From: an uncultured Pseudoxanthomonas sp.
GTDB lineage: Bacteria > Pseudomonadota > Gammaproteobacteria > Xanthomonadales > Xanthomonadaceae
Direction: 5' to 3'
Length of the DNA stretch: 40,488 nt
NCBI GenBank assembly: GCA_946886405.1
Contig: CAMPIO010000025.1
Coordinates: forward strand, 1-40,488
Part shown: one piece after another, positions 24,280 through 30,959 of the stretch
Layout: the number at the start of each line of letters is the position of its first letter
Numbering within the stretch: position 1 is the first letter of the stretch
Made by a program: the position numbers and the translations under genes
Notes under the pieces: generated by a model
Seen by the model: the letters and a program-made list of their open reading frames with translations, nothing else
What the model was told of the DNA's origin: nothing
The model's database searches: none

Positions 24280-25443
24280 TTACTGCTTGACGGCCCAGTA
24301 GATGTCGAACTTGCCGGTGGCCTCGAAGGAACCATCGACACCCGACTTCCACGATTCGTACGGACGGTCGACGACTTCGTGTCCGGAGGTGACCGCCCAG
24401 GCACGCAGCGCATTGCGCTGGTTATCCAGTTCCGCCATGTAACCGGTGTAGCTGGCGAACGCCGCCTTGCGGGCTTCCGTGCGGACGTATTCGACCGGGG
24501 CACCGGACGGAATGGTGACTTTCAGCTCACCCGTGGACGCCACCGGGGCGGCCGACACCGGCGCCGCGATGGGGCCGGCGTTCTCGGCGGCATCCGACTT
24601 CGGTGCAGCGCTGCCCTTGCGGACCGGCTGGGCGATGTCGAACGCGTACTTCTCGGTGCCGAAGTCGGTGGTGATGACACGCAGCGGACCGGCGGCGACC
24701 AGGCCGTTGGCATCCATCACGCGCTTGATCCATTCCTGGTTCTGCTTGATCGACGCCTTGATGGCATCGTTGGTGCGATCGATGTTGCCGGCGTTGACGA
24801 CCAGCAGGTCCTCGGCAGGCACATCGACGACCTTCAGGTCGGTCAGCGGGCTGCCTTCGGTGCGGTAGTCGAAGTTGGGCACGGTGGCCAGCATGTTGGT
24901 CAACTTGCCCAGGCCGGCCTTGACGGCATCGCCGACATGGCGGCTGACGTACATGCCCGCATAGCGACCGAGCAGGTTGAAGCCGTAGGTGACCTCGTAG
25001 CTCTGGGTGACCTTCACGTTGCGGTTGTTCTTGCCGCTCGGCGTCAGCGTGAAGACGCTGCGCTTGTCATCGCCCATGCGCTTGTCGACGATCGAGTACG
25101 CAATCTTGCCGGGACCACCGGTCGGCGCCGGGCGCTCGCTCTCGACGATTTCCCAGCTGCCCTGGCCCCACGCGGCGTTGGCGGAGTTGAAATCCACCTT
25201 GGCGCCGACACCCGTGTTGTTTTCGCCACCGGAGTAGCTCAGTTCGTTGGCCGCGCTCGGAATCAGCGGGTTCCAGTCCTTCAGTCGACGCACGTTGTTC
25301 AGCGTGTCGAACACGATGGTCATGCGACGGTTGGTCTCGACGCTCTCCTCCAGCTGACGCTTGGAGGGCAGGACCAGGCCGATCACCAGAAACAGCGCCA
25401 GAACCAGCGCCAACGCAATCACGAACTCGATCAAACGGGTCAT
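24280..25443 (-). CDS. SRPBCC/polyketide-cyclase-like protein with N-terminal anchor
   Basis: A 387-residue protein: one transmembrane helix (about 5-26), then an SRPBCC (START-like) domain (about 33-190; NNVRRLKDWNPLIPSA, GSWEIVESERPAPTGGPGKI, GMYVSRHVGDAVKAGL), then a second, GyrI-like-sized region with LLVVNAGNIDRTND and a C-terminal part ending YESWKSGVDGSFEATGKFDIYWAVK that resembles small-ligand-binding effector domains. The domains should be periplasmic. The ligand is unknown. GGAG lies 10 nt before the ATG. Upstream is a 265-bp gap; the gene is probably monocistronic and ends at a hairpin. Confidence 0.75.
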   Translation of the reverse strand: MTRLIEFVIALALVLALFLVIGLVLPSKRQLEESVETNRRMTIVFDTLNNVRRLKDWNPLIPSAANELSYSGGENNTGVGAKVDFNSANAAWGQGSWEIVESERPAPTGGPGKIAYSIVDKRMGDDKRSVFTLTPSGKNNRNVKVTQSYEVTYGFNLLGRYAGMYVSRHVGDAVKAGLGKLTNMLATVPNFDYRTEGSPLTDLKVVDVPAEDLLVVNAGNIDRTNDAIKASIKQNQEWIKRVMDANGLVAAGPLRVITTDFGTEKYAFDIAQPVRKGSAAPKSDAAENAGPIAAPVSAAPVASTGELKVTIPSGAPVEYVRTEARKAAFASYTGYMAELDNQRNALRAWAVTSGHEVVDRPYESWKSGVDGSFEATGKFDIYWAVKQ

Positions 25444-25708
25444 TCAGGAGTCTCCGGGGGCCGGTGCCTCGGCCGTGAAAAAAATGCACCGCGCATCCTA
25501 GCAGGGTTGCAGGGCTTCGCGCAGCCCATCTGACACCGGTTGGCCGCCCTGTTTCCGGACGTACGCGACCGCATGCGGTCATCTCACTGAATGCGCTGCT
25601 GCGCTGCAGCGACGGGCGTTTCCACGTTCGGTCGCAGTGATTGCCCCTCGCTTCCGGCGAGGCAGGACAGCACCCGGCCGGGTCACCAAGGGCGGTTCGC
25701 CGCCCGGC
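25444..25708. other. intergenic region between the response regulator and SRPBCC genes
   Basis: 265 bases separate two minus-strand genes. Besides the UUCG-type hairpin at 25690-25705, I see a run of A/T (25477-25485, AAAAAAT) that may be part of the SRPBCC gene promoter and a C/G-rich stretch without an open frame of coding character. No RNA gene recognised. Confidence 0.4.
25690..25705 (-). terminator. hairpin after the response regulator gene
   Basis: GGGCGG (25690-25695) and CCGCCC (25700-25705) form a 6-bp stem closed by TTCG on the plus strand (CGAA on the minus strand), a very stable tetraloop geometry. It follows the response regulator stop by 3 nt; no T-tract follows. Confidence 0.5.
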
Positions 25709-26350
25709 TCACACCAACTGCAGTTCGAAGGCCTTCAGCACCGCCCGCGTCCGGTCCCGCACACCCAGCTTGCTCAGGATGTTGGACACATGGTTCTTGA
25801 TGGTGCCTTCGGCCACGCCCAGCGAGTTGGCGATCTCCTTGTTGGAGAAGCCACTGGCCATCAGCCGCAGGATCTCGGTCTCGCGATCGGTCAGCGGGTC
25901 CGGGCGATCCAGGCTCACGAACTCGTTGCGCATGTGCTCCAGCCCGGACAGCAGGCGCTGGGTGACCGCCGGCTGCACCAGCGAGCCGCCGCCGGCCACG
26001 GTGCGGATGGCCCCCACGAGTTGCTCCAGCGAGACATCCTTCAGCAGGTAACCCTTGGCGCCCGCCTTGAGTCCGGCCAGGACCAGCTGGTCATCGTCGA
26101 AGGTGGTCAGGATGATGGTAGGTGGCAGCTGAGCAGAGCGTGCCAGGGCCTGCAACGCTTCCAGGCCCGACATCACCGGCATGCGCATGTCCATCAGCAC
26201 CACGTCGGGCTTGACCTGCGGCACCACCTCGACGGCCTGCTTGCCGTCCGCCGCCTCGGCCACGACCTCGATGCCGTCGTCGAGCGCCAGCAGAGAGCGG
26301 ATGCCCTGGCGCACCAGGGTTTGATCGTCGACCAGACAGACACGGATCAC
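25709..26350 (-). CDS. NarL/LuxR-family response regulator
   Basis: A 213-residue two-domain regulator. The receiver has Asp54 (VVLMDMRMP), acidic residues Asp8/Asp9, Thr82/Thr83 and Lys104 (YLLKD). The LuxR-type helix-turn-helix (about 149-208) is typical: LTDRETEILRLMASGFSNKE, then IANSLGVAEGTIKNHVSNIL. The GTG start at 26350 has GGAGG upstream and overlaps the kinase stop (GTGA), so the two are translationally coupled. It is probably the sole cognate partner of the kinase. No target operon is apparent in the neighbourhood. Confidence 0.93.
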   Translation of the reverse strand: MIRVCLVDDQTLVRQGIRSLLALDDGIEVVAEAADGKQAVEVVPQVKPDVVLMDMRMPVMSGLEALQALARSAQLPPTIILTTFDDDQLVLAGLKAGAKGYLLKDVSLEQLVGAIRTVAGGGSLVQPAVTQRLLSGLEHMRNEFVSLDRPDPLTDRETEILRLMASGFSNKEIANSLGVAEGTIKNHVSNILSKLGVRDRTRAVLKAFELQLV

Positions 26351-27576
26351 GGGATTCCTCCGGAGCTGAGCTCGGGTGTGGGTTCGGGTTGGGGAATGGA
26401 CGGTGCGCCGAGCGCGGGAACCGCTTCGGCGGCGGGCAAAGTGATATGCAGGCAGAAGCCTTTGCCGGGCTGTGTTTCTATGCTCAAGGCGCCGCCGTAC
26501 TGGGCCAGGCGCTCGCGCATGCCGCTCAAGCCGTTGCCCGCCACCACGCGCGAACTGCCGGCGCCATCGTCGCGGGCATCGATCAGGATGTCGGGCCCAT
26601 CCCGCCGGCAATGCAGCCACAGGTGGCGTGCGTCGGCATGCCGGACGGCATTGGTGATGATTTCCTGGGTGCACCGCAGCAGCACGTGGGCGCGATGTGG
26701 ATCCTCGAGGGTGAGCGGCTCCTCGATGTCCATGCGGATGTCGAGCGAGGGCACCTTCTCAGCCAGCGGCACCAGCGCCGCACCGAGGTCGATCGCGCCA
26801 CTGTCGCGCAGCTGGCTGACCGCCTCGCGCACGTCGGTGAGCAACAGCCTCGCCAGGGTGTGCGCCTGCTTGACGTGCTCCTGCGCGCGCCCCTCTGTCA
26901 TGTGACCGGCCACCTCCAGATTCAGGCTGAGCGCGGTCAGGTGGTGGCCCAGCAGGTCGTGCAGCTCGCGGGAGATGCGTGTGCGCTCGTTGACGCGCGC
27001 ACTCTCGGCCAGCAACACGCGGGTGGCCCGCAATTCCGCATTGAGCCGGCGCTGCTCCTCGCGTGCCTGCGCCTGCTGCCGCGCCACATAGGTGGTGATC
27101 AGCACGAAGGCCGAAAACCCCACGTAGAACATGGACTGGAACAGCGCTTCCCAGAAGTTGAAGTCGTCGCGCGCCATGAACGACGGCACCAGCAACACGT
27201 GCGCGGCGAGCAGCCACGCCAGCGCGGAGCGCAGATCCAGCAACCACGGCAGCACGCCCGCCATGATCAGCAGCAGCACCGCTCCCAGCCCGGTCTCGGT
27301 GTAGACGCCGACACCGATCGCGGTGGCCGTGAGCACCATGGCGAGGGGAACATTCCAGGCCAGCGGCAACCCTTCCCGACGGCCATCCAGTACCCGCGTC
27401 GCCAACCAGTAGCACGCCCCGAAGCTGAAGTAACACAACGCGGTGAGCGGAAGGTGCACCGCCCGACCGCCCGGTGGCGGCTGCCACACGTTCAGGATGA
27501 TGGGAATCCCCACCAGGGCCCACGTGTAGAGCCCGGCGGCGCGCAGCAGGCGGGTATGGCTGAGTCGTCCCAACAT
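26347..27576 (-). CDS. DesK/NarX-type sensor histidine kinase
   Basis: A 409-residue membrane kinase: six predicted transmembrane helices (about 15-30, 42-60, 74-92, 98-113, 118-133, 144-163) with no periplasmic sensor domain, a coiled-coil linker (165-195), the HisKA_3 dimerisation domain with His206 (RISRELHDLLGHHL), and an HATPase domain (N-box Asn309, DDGAG at 336-340, GNGLSGMRERL at 347-357, GKGF at 371-374). This layout recalls DesK-like kinases that sense membrane state, but no desaturase gene is adjacent. A -10-like TAAGAT lies exactly 6 nt before the ATG. The response regulator follows with a 4-nt overlap. Confidence 0.92.
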   Translation of the reverse strand: MLGRLSHTRLLRAAGLYTWALVGIPIILNVWQPPPGGRAVHLPLTALCYFSFGACYWLATRVLDGRREGLPLAWNVPLAMVLTATAIGVGVYTETGLGAVLLLIMAGVLPWLLDLRSALAWLLAAHVLLVPSFMARDDFNFWEALFQSMFYVGFSAFVLITTYVARQQAQAREEQRRLNAELRATRVLLAESARVNERTRISRELHDLLGHHLTALSLNLEVAGHMTEGRAQEHVKQAHTLARLLLTDVREAVSQLRDSGAIDLGAALVPLAEKVPSLDIRMDIEEPLTLEDPHRAHVLLRCTQEIITNAVRHADARHLWLHCRRDGPDILIDARDDGAGSSRVVAGNGLSGMRERLAQYGGALSIETQPGKGFCLHITLPAAEAVPALGAPSIPQPEPTPELSSGGIP

Positions 27577-27755
27577 CCGGGCATCTTAGGCGGAATCGCC
27601 GTCGTCCATGTCCCAACTAAAGTCATGCCGACGTTGAAACGAAAGCCGGCCGGGTTCATCCCTGGCTCACCCGTGCCTCGCCGGCTGCGGCGGCACCATG
27701 CGATAATCCCGGCTTGGCCTCGTGCCGCCCTGCAAGACCCGTTCGGAGTCAGGTA
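27577..27755. other. divergent intergenic region, kinase versus GNAT-min operon
   Basis: 179 bases hold the start signals of two divergent transcripts: TAAGAT on the minus strand (27588-27583) before the kinase, and GATAAT on the plus strand (27702-27707) about 48 nt before the GNAT gene, the latter with no clear -35. No gene is visible. Confidence 0.4.
27583..27588 (-). promoter_or_regulatory. -10-like TAAGAT placed for a leaderless kinase mRNA
   Basis: Read on the minus strand, TAAGAT is followed by GCCCGG and then the ATG at 27576, the same 6-nt spacing as at four other genes in the window. No ribosome-binding site is seen. Confidence 0.45.
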
Positions 27756-28352
27756 ATGTCGATTGTCATCCGCGACGTGCGCGAGCACGAGCTGGATTCC
27801 GTCCTAGCCCTCAACAACAATGCCGGACTGGCGATCCTGCCGCTGGATTCGGTCAAGGTCCGCCGCTTCTACGAGACGGCCGAGTATTTCCGCGTCGCCG
27901 AGCGCGACGGCAACCTCGCCGGTTTCCTCGTCGGCTTCGGCTCTGCTGCCGGCCATGACAGCAGCAACTTCGCCTGGTTCAGCGAGCGCTATCCGCAATT
28001 CTTCTACATCGACCGCATCGTCGTCGCCAGTCGCCGTCGCGGCGGTGGCGTCGGCCGGGCGTTCTATGCCGACGTGCAGAGCTTCGCCGAGCTGCGCTAC
28101 CCGCAGCTGGCCTGCGAAGTCTTCCTCGACCATGGCGCCGACCCCGCCCTGCTCTTCCACGGCAGTTTCGGTTTCCGCGAAGTCGGCCAGAACGTCATGG
28201 CCGAAGCCGAGGTGCGGGCCAGCATGCTGATGAAGGAGCTTTGCAGCTACCCGTGGGTGCGGGATACCTACGGTGACGCCCTGCCCGATGTCGCGTGGGC
28301 CCGCACCCGCCTGCTGGCCGATGCCAGCGCGCAGAGGCCGACGGGTACATGA
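27756..28352 (+). CDS. GNAT-family N-acetyltransferase
   Basis: A 198-residue acetyltransferase of unknown substrate. The acetyl-CoA binding motif A is IDRIVVASRRRGGGVGRAFY (about 85-104), followed by an ACEVFLDHGADPALLFHGSF region typical of the GNAT C-terminal half. GGAG lies 8 nt before the ATG at 27756. Its stop overlaps the minC start (ATGA), so translation of MinC is coupled to it and it forms the head of the min operon. Whether it modifies a division or cell-wall protein is not known. Confidence 0.88.
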   Translation: MSIVIRDVREHELDSVLALNNNAGLAILPLDSVKVRRFYETAEYFRVAERDGNLAGFLVGFGSAAGHDSSNFAWFSERYPQFFYIDRIVVASRRRGGGVGRAFYADVQSFAELRYPQLACEVFLDHGADPALLFHGSFGFREVGQNVMAEAEVRASMLMKELCSYPWVRDTYGDALPDVAWARTRLLADASAQRPTGT

Positions 28353-29119
28353 GCGTGACGCGAGCACCCATGGATTACGAACAGGCCGGTGAACTGAAGA
28401 TCGGCCAGGTCGGTATCGCCAACCTTCGCATCCGTACCCTCGACGTCGACCAGCTGATCCGCGAAATGCGCGAACGCGTCGAGCGCGCCCCGAAGCTGTT
28501 CGGCCGCGCAGCGGTGATCGTCGATTTCGGTGGCCTGACACGACTGCCCGATGCCGACACCGCGCGCGCGCTGATCGACGGCCTGCGCGGCGCGGGTGTC
28601 CTGCCGGTGGCGCTGGCCTACGGCACGCGCGATACCGAAGTCCTTTCCGAACAGCTCGGCCTGCCGCTCCTGGCCAAGTTCCGCGCGCAGTACGAGCCCG
28701 CGGCGCAGTCTGCGCCCGCTCCCGCACGCGGGATGCCGGAACCCACGCCGGCCAAGCCCCCCGCACCGGCCGCGAAAGCTGCGGAGACGAAGCCGGGACT
28801 GGTCCAGAAGACGCCCGTGCGCTCCGGCCAGCAGTTGTATGCCGAGAACCGCGACCTGACCGTCCTGAGTACGGTGGGCGCCGGCGCCGAGGTCATTTCC
28901 GATGGCTCCATCCACATTTACGGCGCTCTGCGCGGCCGCGCCCTCGCCGGTGCGCGCGGCAATGCCGACGCCCGCATCTTCTGCCGCGAGTTCCACGCCG
29001 AACTGGTCGCCGTCGCCGGCCACTACAAGGTGATGGAGGAAGTACCCAAGGAACTGCTCGGCAAGGCCGTGCAGATCTGGCTGGACCAGGACCAACTCAA
29101 GATCGTCGCGCAGGACTGA
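28349..29119 (+). CDS. minC: septum site-determining protein MinC
   Basis: Inhibits FtsZ ring assembly away from mid-cell, activated by MinD at the membrane. The 256 residues hold the N-terminal FtsZ-binding domain (about 8-110), a proline/alanine-rich linker (about 118-150) and the C-terminal beta-helix domain (about 153-250) with the conserved IHIYGALRGRALAGARGN, which binds MinD. The ATG at 28349 overlaps the GNAT stop; a second in-frame ATG lies 21 nt on but would trim the domain. minD begins 44 nt after the stop. Confidence 0.95.
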   Translation: MSVTRAPMDYEQAGELKIGQVGIANLRIRTLDVDQLIREMRERVERAPKLFGRAAVIVDFGGLTRLPDADTARALIDGLRGAGVLPVALAYGTRDTEVLSEQLGLPLLAKFRAQYEPAAQSAPAPARGMPEPTPAKPPAPAAKAAETKPGLVQKTPVRSGQQLYAENRDLTVLSTVGAGAEVISDGSIHIYGALRGRALAGARGNADARIFCREFHAELVAVAGHYKVMEEVPKELLGKAVQIWLDQDQLKIVAQD

Positions 29120-29163
29120 CGCGCGGCACTACCCGAACATAAGAACGACCAAGGAGAACACCG

Positions 29164-29973
29164 TTGGCTGAAATCATCGTAGTCACGTCCGGCAAGGGCG
29201 GCGTGGGCAAGACCACCACCAGCGCCAGCATCGCGTGCGGCCTGGCGCGTCGCGGCAAGAAGGTCGCGGTCATCGACTTCGACGTCGGCCTGCGCAACCT
29301 CGACCTCATCATGGGCTGCGAACGCCGCGTGGTGTACGACTTCGTCAACGTCACCCAGGGCGAGGCCACGCTGAAGCAGGCGCTGATCAAGGACAAGCGT
29401 TTCGAGACGCTGTTCGTACTGGCCGCCTCGCAGACGCGTGACAAGGACGCGCTGACCAAGGAAGGCGTGGAGAAAGTGCTGAAGGACCTGGACGCCGACG
29501 GCTTCGACTACATCGTCTGCGACTCGCCCGCCGGCATCGAGAAGGGCGCGTTCCTGGCCATGTATTTCGCCGATACCGCGATCGTGGTGGTGAATCCGGA
29601 AGTCTCCAGCGTGCGCGACTCCGACCGCATCCTCGGCCTGCTGGATTCCAAGACCCGCAAGGCGGAGAACGGCGAAACACTGAAGCCGCACCTGCTGCTC
29701 ACGCGTTACAGCCCGTCCCGCGTGGAAGGCGGCGAAATGCTCAGCATCAAGGACGTGGAAGAAGTGCTCGGCCTCAAGACGCTGGGCGTGATCCCGGAAT
29801 CCGGTGACGTGCTCAACGCCTCGAACAAGGGCGAGCCGGTGATCCTGGAACTGGAATCGCCCGCAGGCCAGGCGTATGACGATGCCGTGGGCAGGCTGCT
29901 GGGCGAAGATCGCCCGCTGCGCTTCACCACCGTCGAAAAGAAAGGCTTCTTCAGCAAGCTGTTCGGAGCCTGA
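29164..29973 (+). CDS. minD: septum site-determining ATPase MinD
   Basis: ParA/MinD-type ATPase that recruits MinC to the membrane and oscillates with MinE. 269 residues, normal length. The deviant Walker A is GKGGVGKTT (Lys11 and Lys16), Walker A' includes [12 protein letters not shown] (about 36-47), and the C-terminal amphipathic helix [11 protein letters not shown] should insert in the membrane. The start is TTG at 29164, a rare codon here, set by a strong AAGGAG (29151-29156) and by the family N-terminus ([12 protein letters not shown]); no ATG or GTG lies closer. minE follows after 2 nt. Confidence 0.97.
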   Translation: MAEIIVVTSGKGGVGKTTTSASIACGLARRGKKVAVIDFDVGLRNLDLIMGCERRVVYDFVNVTQGEATLKQALIKDKRFETLFVLAASQTRDKDALTKEGVEKVLKDLDADGFDYIVCDSPAGIEKGAFLAMYFADTAIVVVNPEVSSVRDSDRILGLLDSKTRKAENGETLKPHLLLTRYSPSRVEGGEMLSIKDVEEVLGLKTLGVIPESGDVLNASNKGEPVILELESPAGQAYDDAVGRLLGEDRPLRFTTVEKKGFFSKLFGA

Positions 29974-29975
29974 GC

Positions 29976-30230
29976 ATGGGCATGTTCGATTTCCTCAAGC
30001 CGAAGAAAGAAACCGCATCCATCGCCAAGGATCGACTGCGGATCATCGTCGCGCAGGAACGCACGACCCGTGGCGCGCCCGATTACCTGCCGATGCTGCA
30101 GCGCGAGCTGCTGGAAGTGATCAAGAAGTACGTGAATGTCGACGCGGAAGCGGTCAACGTGAAGCTCATCAAGGAAGGTGAGCACGACGTGCTCGATATT
30201 TCCGTGTCGTTGCAGGAAGGCAATTCCTGA
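29976..30230 (+). CDS. minE: cell division topological specificity factor MinE
   Basis: Stimulates MinD ATPase and confines MinC inhibition to the poles. 84 residues; begins [12 protein letters not shown], the membrane-targeting N-terminus; the anti-MinCD helix/strand is [15 protein letters not shown], followed by the dimerisation domain ([20 protein letters not shown], then [20 protein letters not shown]). It follows minD by 2 nt and is closed by a strong terminator, so GNAT-minC-minD-minE form one unit. Confidence 0.97.
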   Translation: MGMFDFLKPKKETASIAKDRLRIIVAQERTTRGAPDYLPMLQRELLEVIKKYVNVDAEAVNVKLIKEGEHDVLDISVSLQEGNS

Positions 30231-30241
30231 CACGAGCCGAT

Positions 30242-30283
30242 CACCTGTACGAACGCCCCATGTGGCGCTCGTACAGGTGTTTT
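30242..30283 (+). terminator. strong terminator after minE
   Basis: CACCTGTACGAACGCC (30242-30257) pairs with GGCGCTCGTACAGGTG (30264-30279) over 16 positions with a single A/C mismatch; the loop is CCATGT, and TTTT follows (30280-30283). The hairpin contains the ATG at 30260, which therefore is not a likely translation start for the next gene. Confidence 0.88.
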
Positions 30284-30286
30284 CCG

Positions 30287-30781
30287 ATGATGGCCGCCGC
30301 TTCCGACGCAGACGCTCCCACGCCCGGCGTACTCCGGGTCAGGGATTTGCCGTTCGACGCTGCCGTATCGCTGCTGTCGTCCCATGGCCTGCAGTTGCAC
30401 CGCGTCGATGACGACGCCCCCATTCCGGGCAGCTTCTGGGGTGAGCCCGAAGCCGGCGTGATCGCCCACAATGTCTATGTACGCGGCGATACGCCCGTGC
30501 ATTCGATGCTGCACGAAGCCTGCCACCTGATCGTCCTGCCGCCGGAACGCCGCGCACAGGTGCATACCGATGCCACCGATTCGGTGATCGAAGAAGACGC
30601 CACCTGCTGCCTGCAGATCATCCTGTCGGATGACCTCCCCGGCGTGGGCCGCCAACGACTGATGGCCGACATGGATGCGTGGGGGTACACGTACCGGCTG
30701 GGGTCGACGCGGGCCTGGTTCGAACAGGATGCCGAGGATGCAAGGATGTTCCTCAGGGATCGCGGGCTGCCGCATCGCTGA
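30287..30781 (+). CDS. putative HExxH metalloprotease-like protein
   Basis: A 164-residue soluble protein of no family I can name with certainty. It has a zinc-peptidase motif H76-E-A-C-H80 in a helix (PVHSMLHEACHLIVLPPERR), and E102-E-D in the following helix could provide the third ligand, 22-24 residues later. No signal peptide. The start is the ATG at 30287 (or 30290): an in-frame ATG at 30260 is in the loop of the minE terminator. Expression must therefore depend on terminator read-through or on a promoter inside the min operon; no ribosome-binding site is clear. It could be an active peptidase or a remnant fold. Confidence 0.68.
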   Translation: MMAAASDADAPTPGVLRVRDLPFDAAVSLLSSHGLQLHRVDDDAPIPGSFWGEPEAGVIAHNVYVRGDTPVHSMLHEACHLIVLPPERRAQVHTDATDSVIEEDATCCLQIILSDDLPGVGRQRLMADMDAWGYTYRLGSTRAWFEQDAEDARMFLRDRGLPHR

Positions 30782-30792
30782 AGCCGCTCCCC

Positions 30793-30875
30793 TGTAGGAG
30801 CGCCCTTGGGCGCGATGCTCCTGGCTTGTTGATGGATCTGTAGAAAGAGCATGGCGCCCAAGTGCGCTCCTGCAG
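30793..30875. repeat. inverted pair of GTAG-headed REP elements
   Basis: Left element 30793-30820 begins TGTAGGAGCGCCCTTGGGCG (hairpin GCGCCC-TT-GGGCGC). The right element, 30847-30875, read on the minus strand, begins CTGCAGGAGCGCACTTGGGC. Both carry the GTAG or GCAG head of REP sequences known from Stenotrophomonas and relatives and face each other as in a BIME. They lie between the HExxH gene and the M2 peptidase gene and may end transcription of the former. Confidence 0.75.
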
Positions 30876-30959
30876 GGAAATGGACGCCGCACTTGCCGCC
30901 CCCGCCGCCTCTCACTACCCTTCGGGTTCCCATGCCAGCCGCACCCCGAAGGACGTCCC

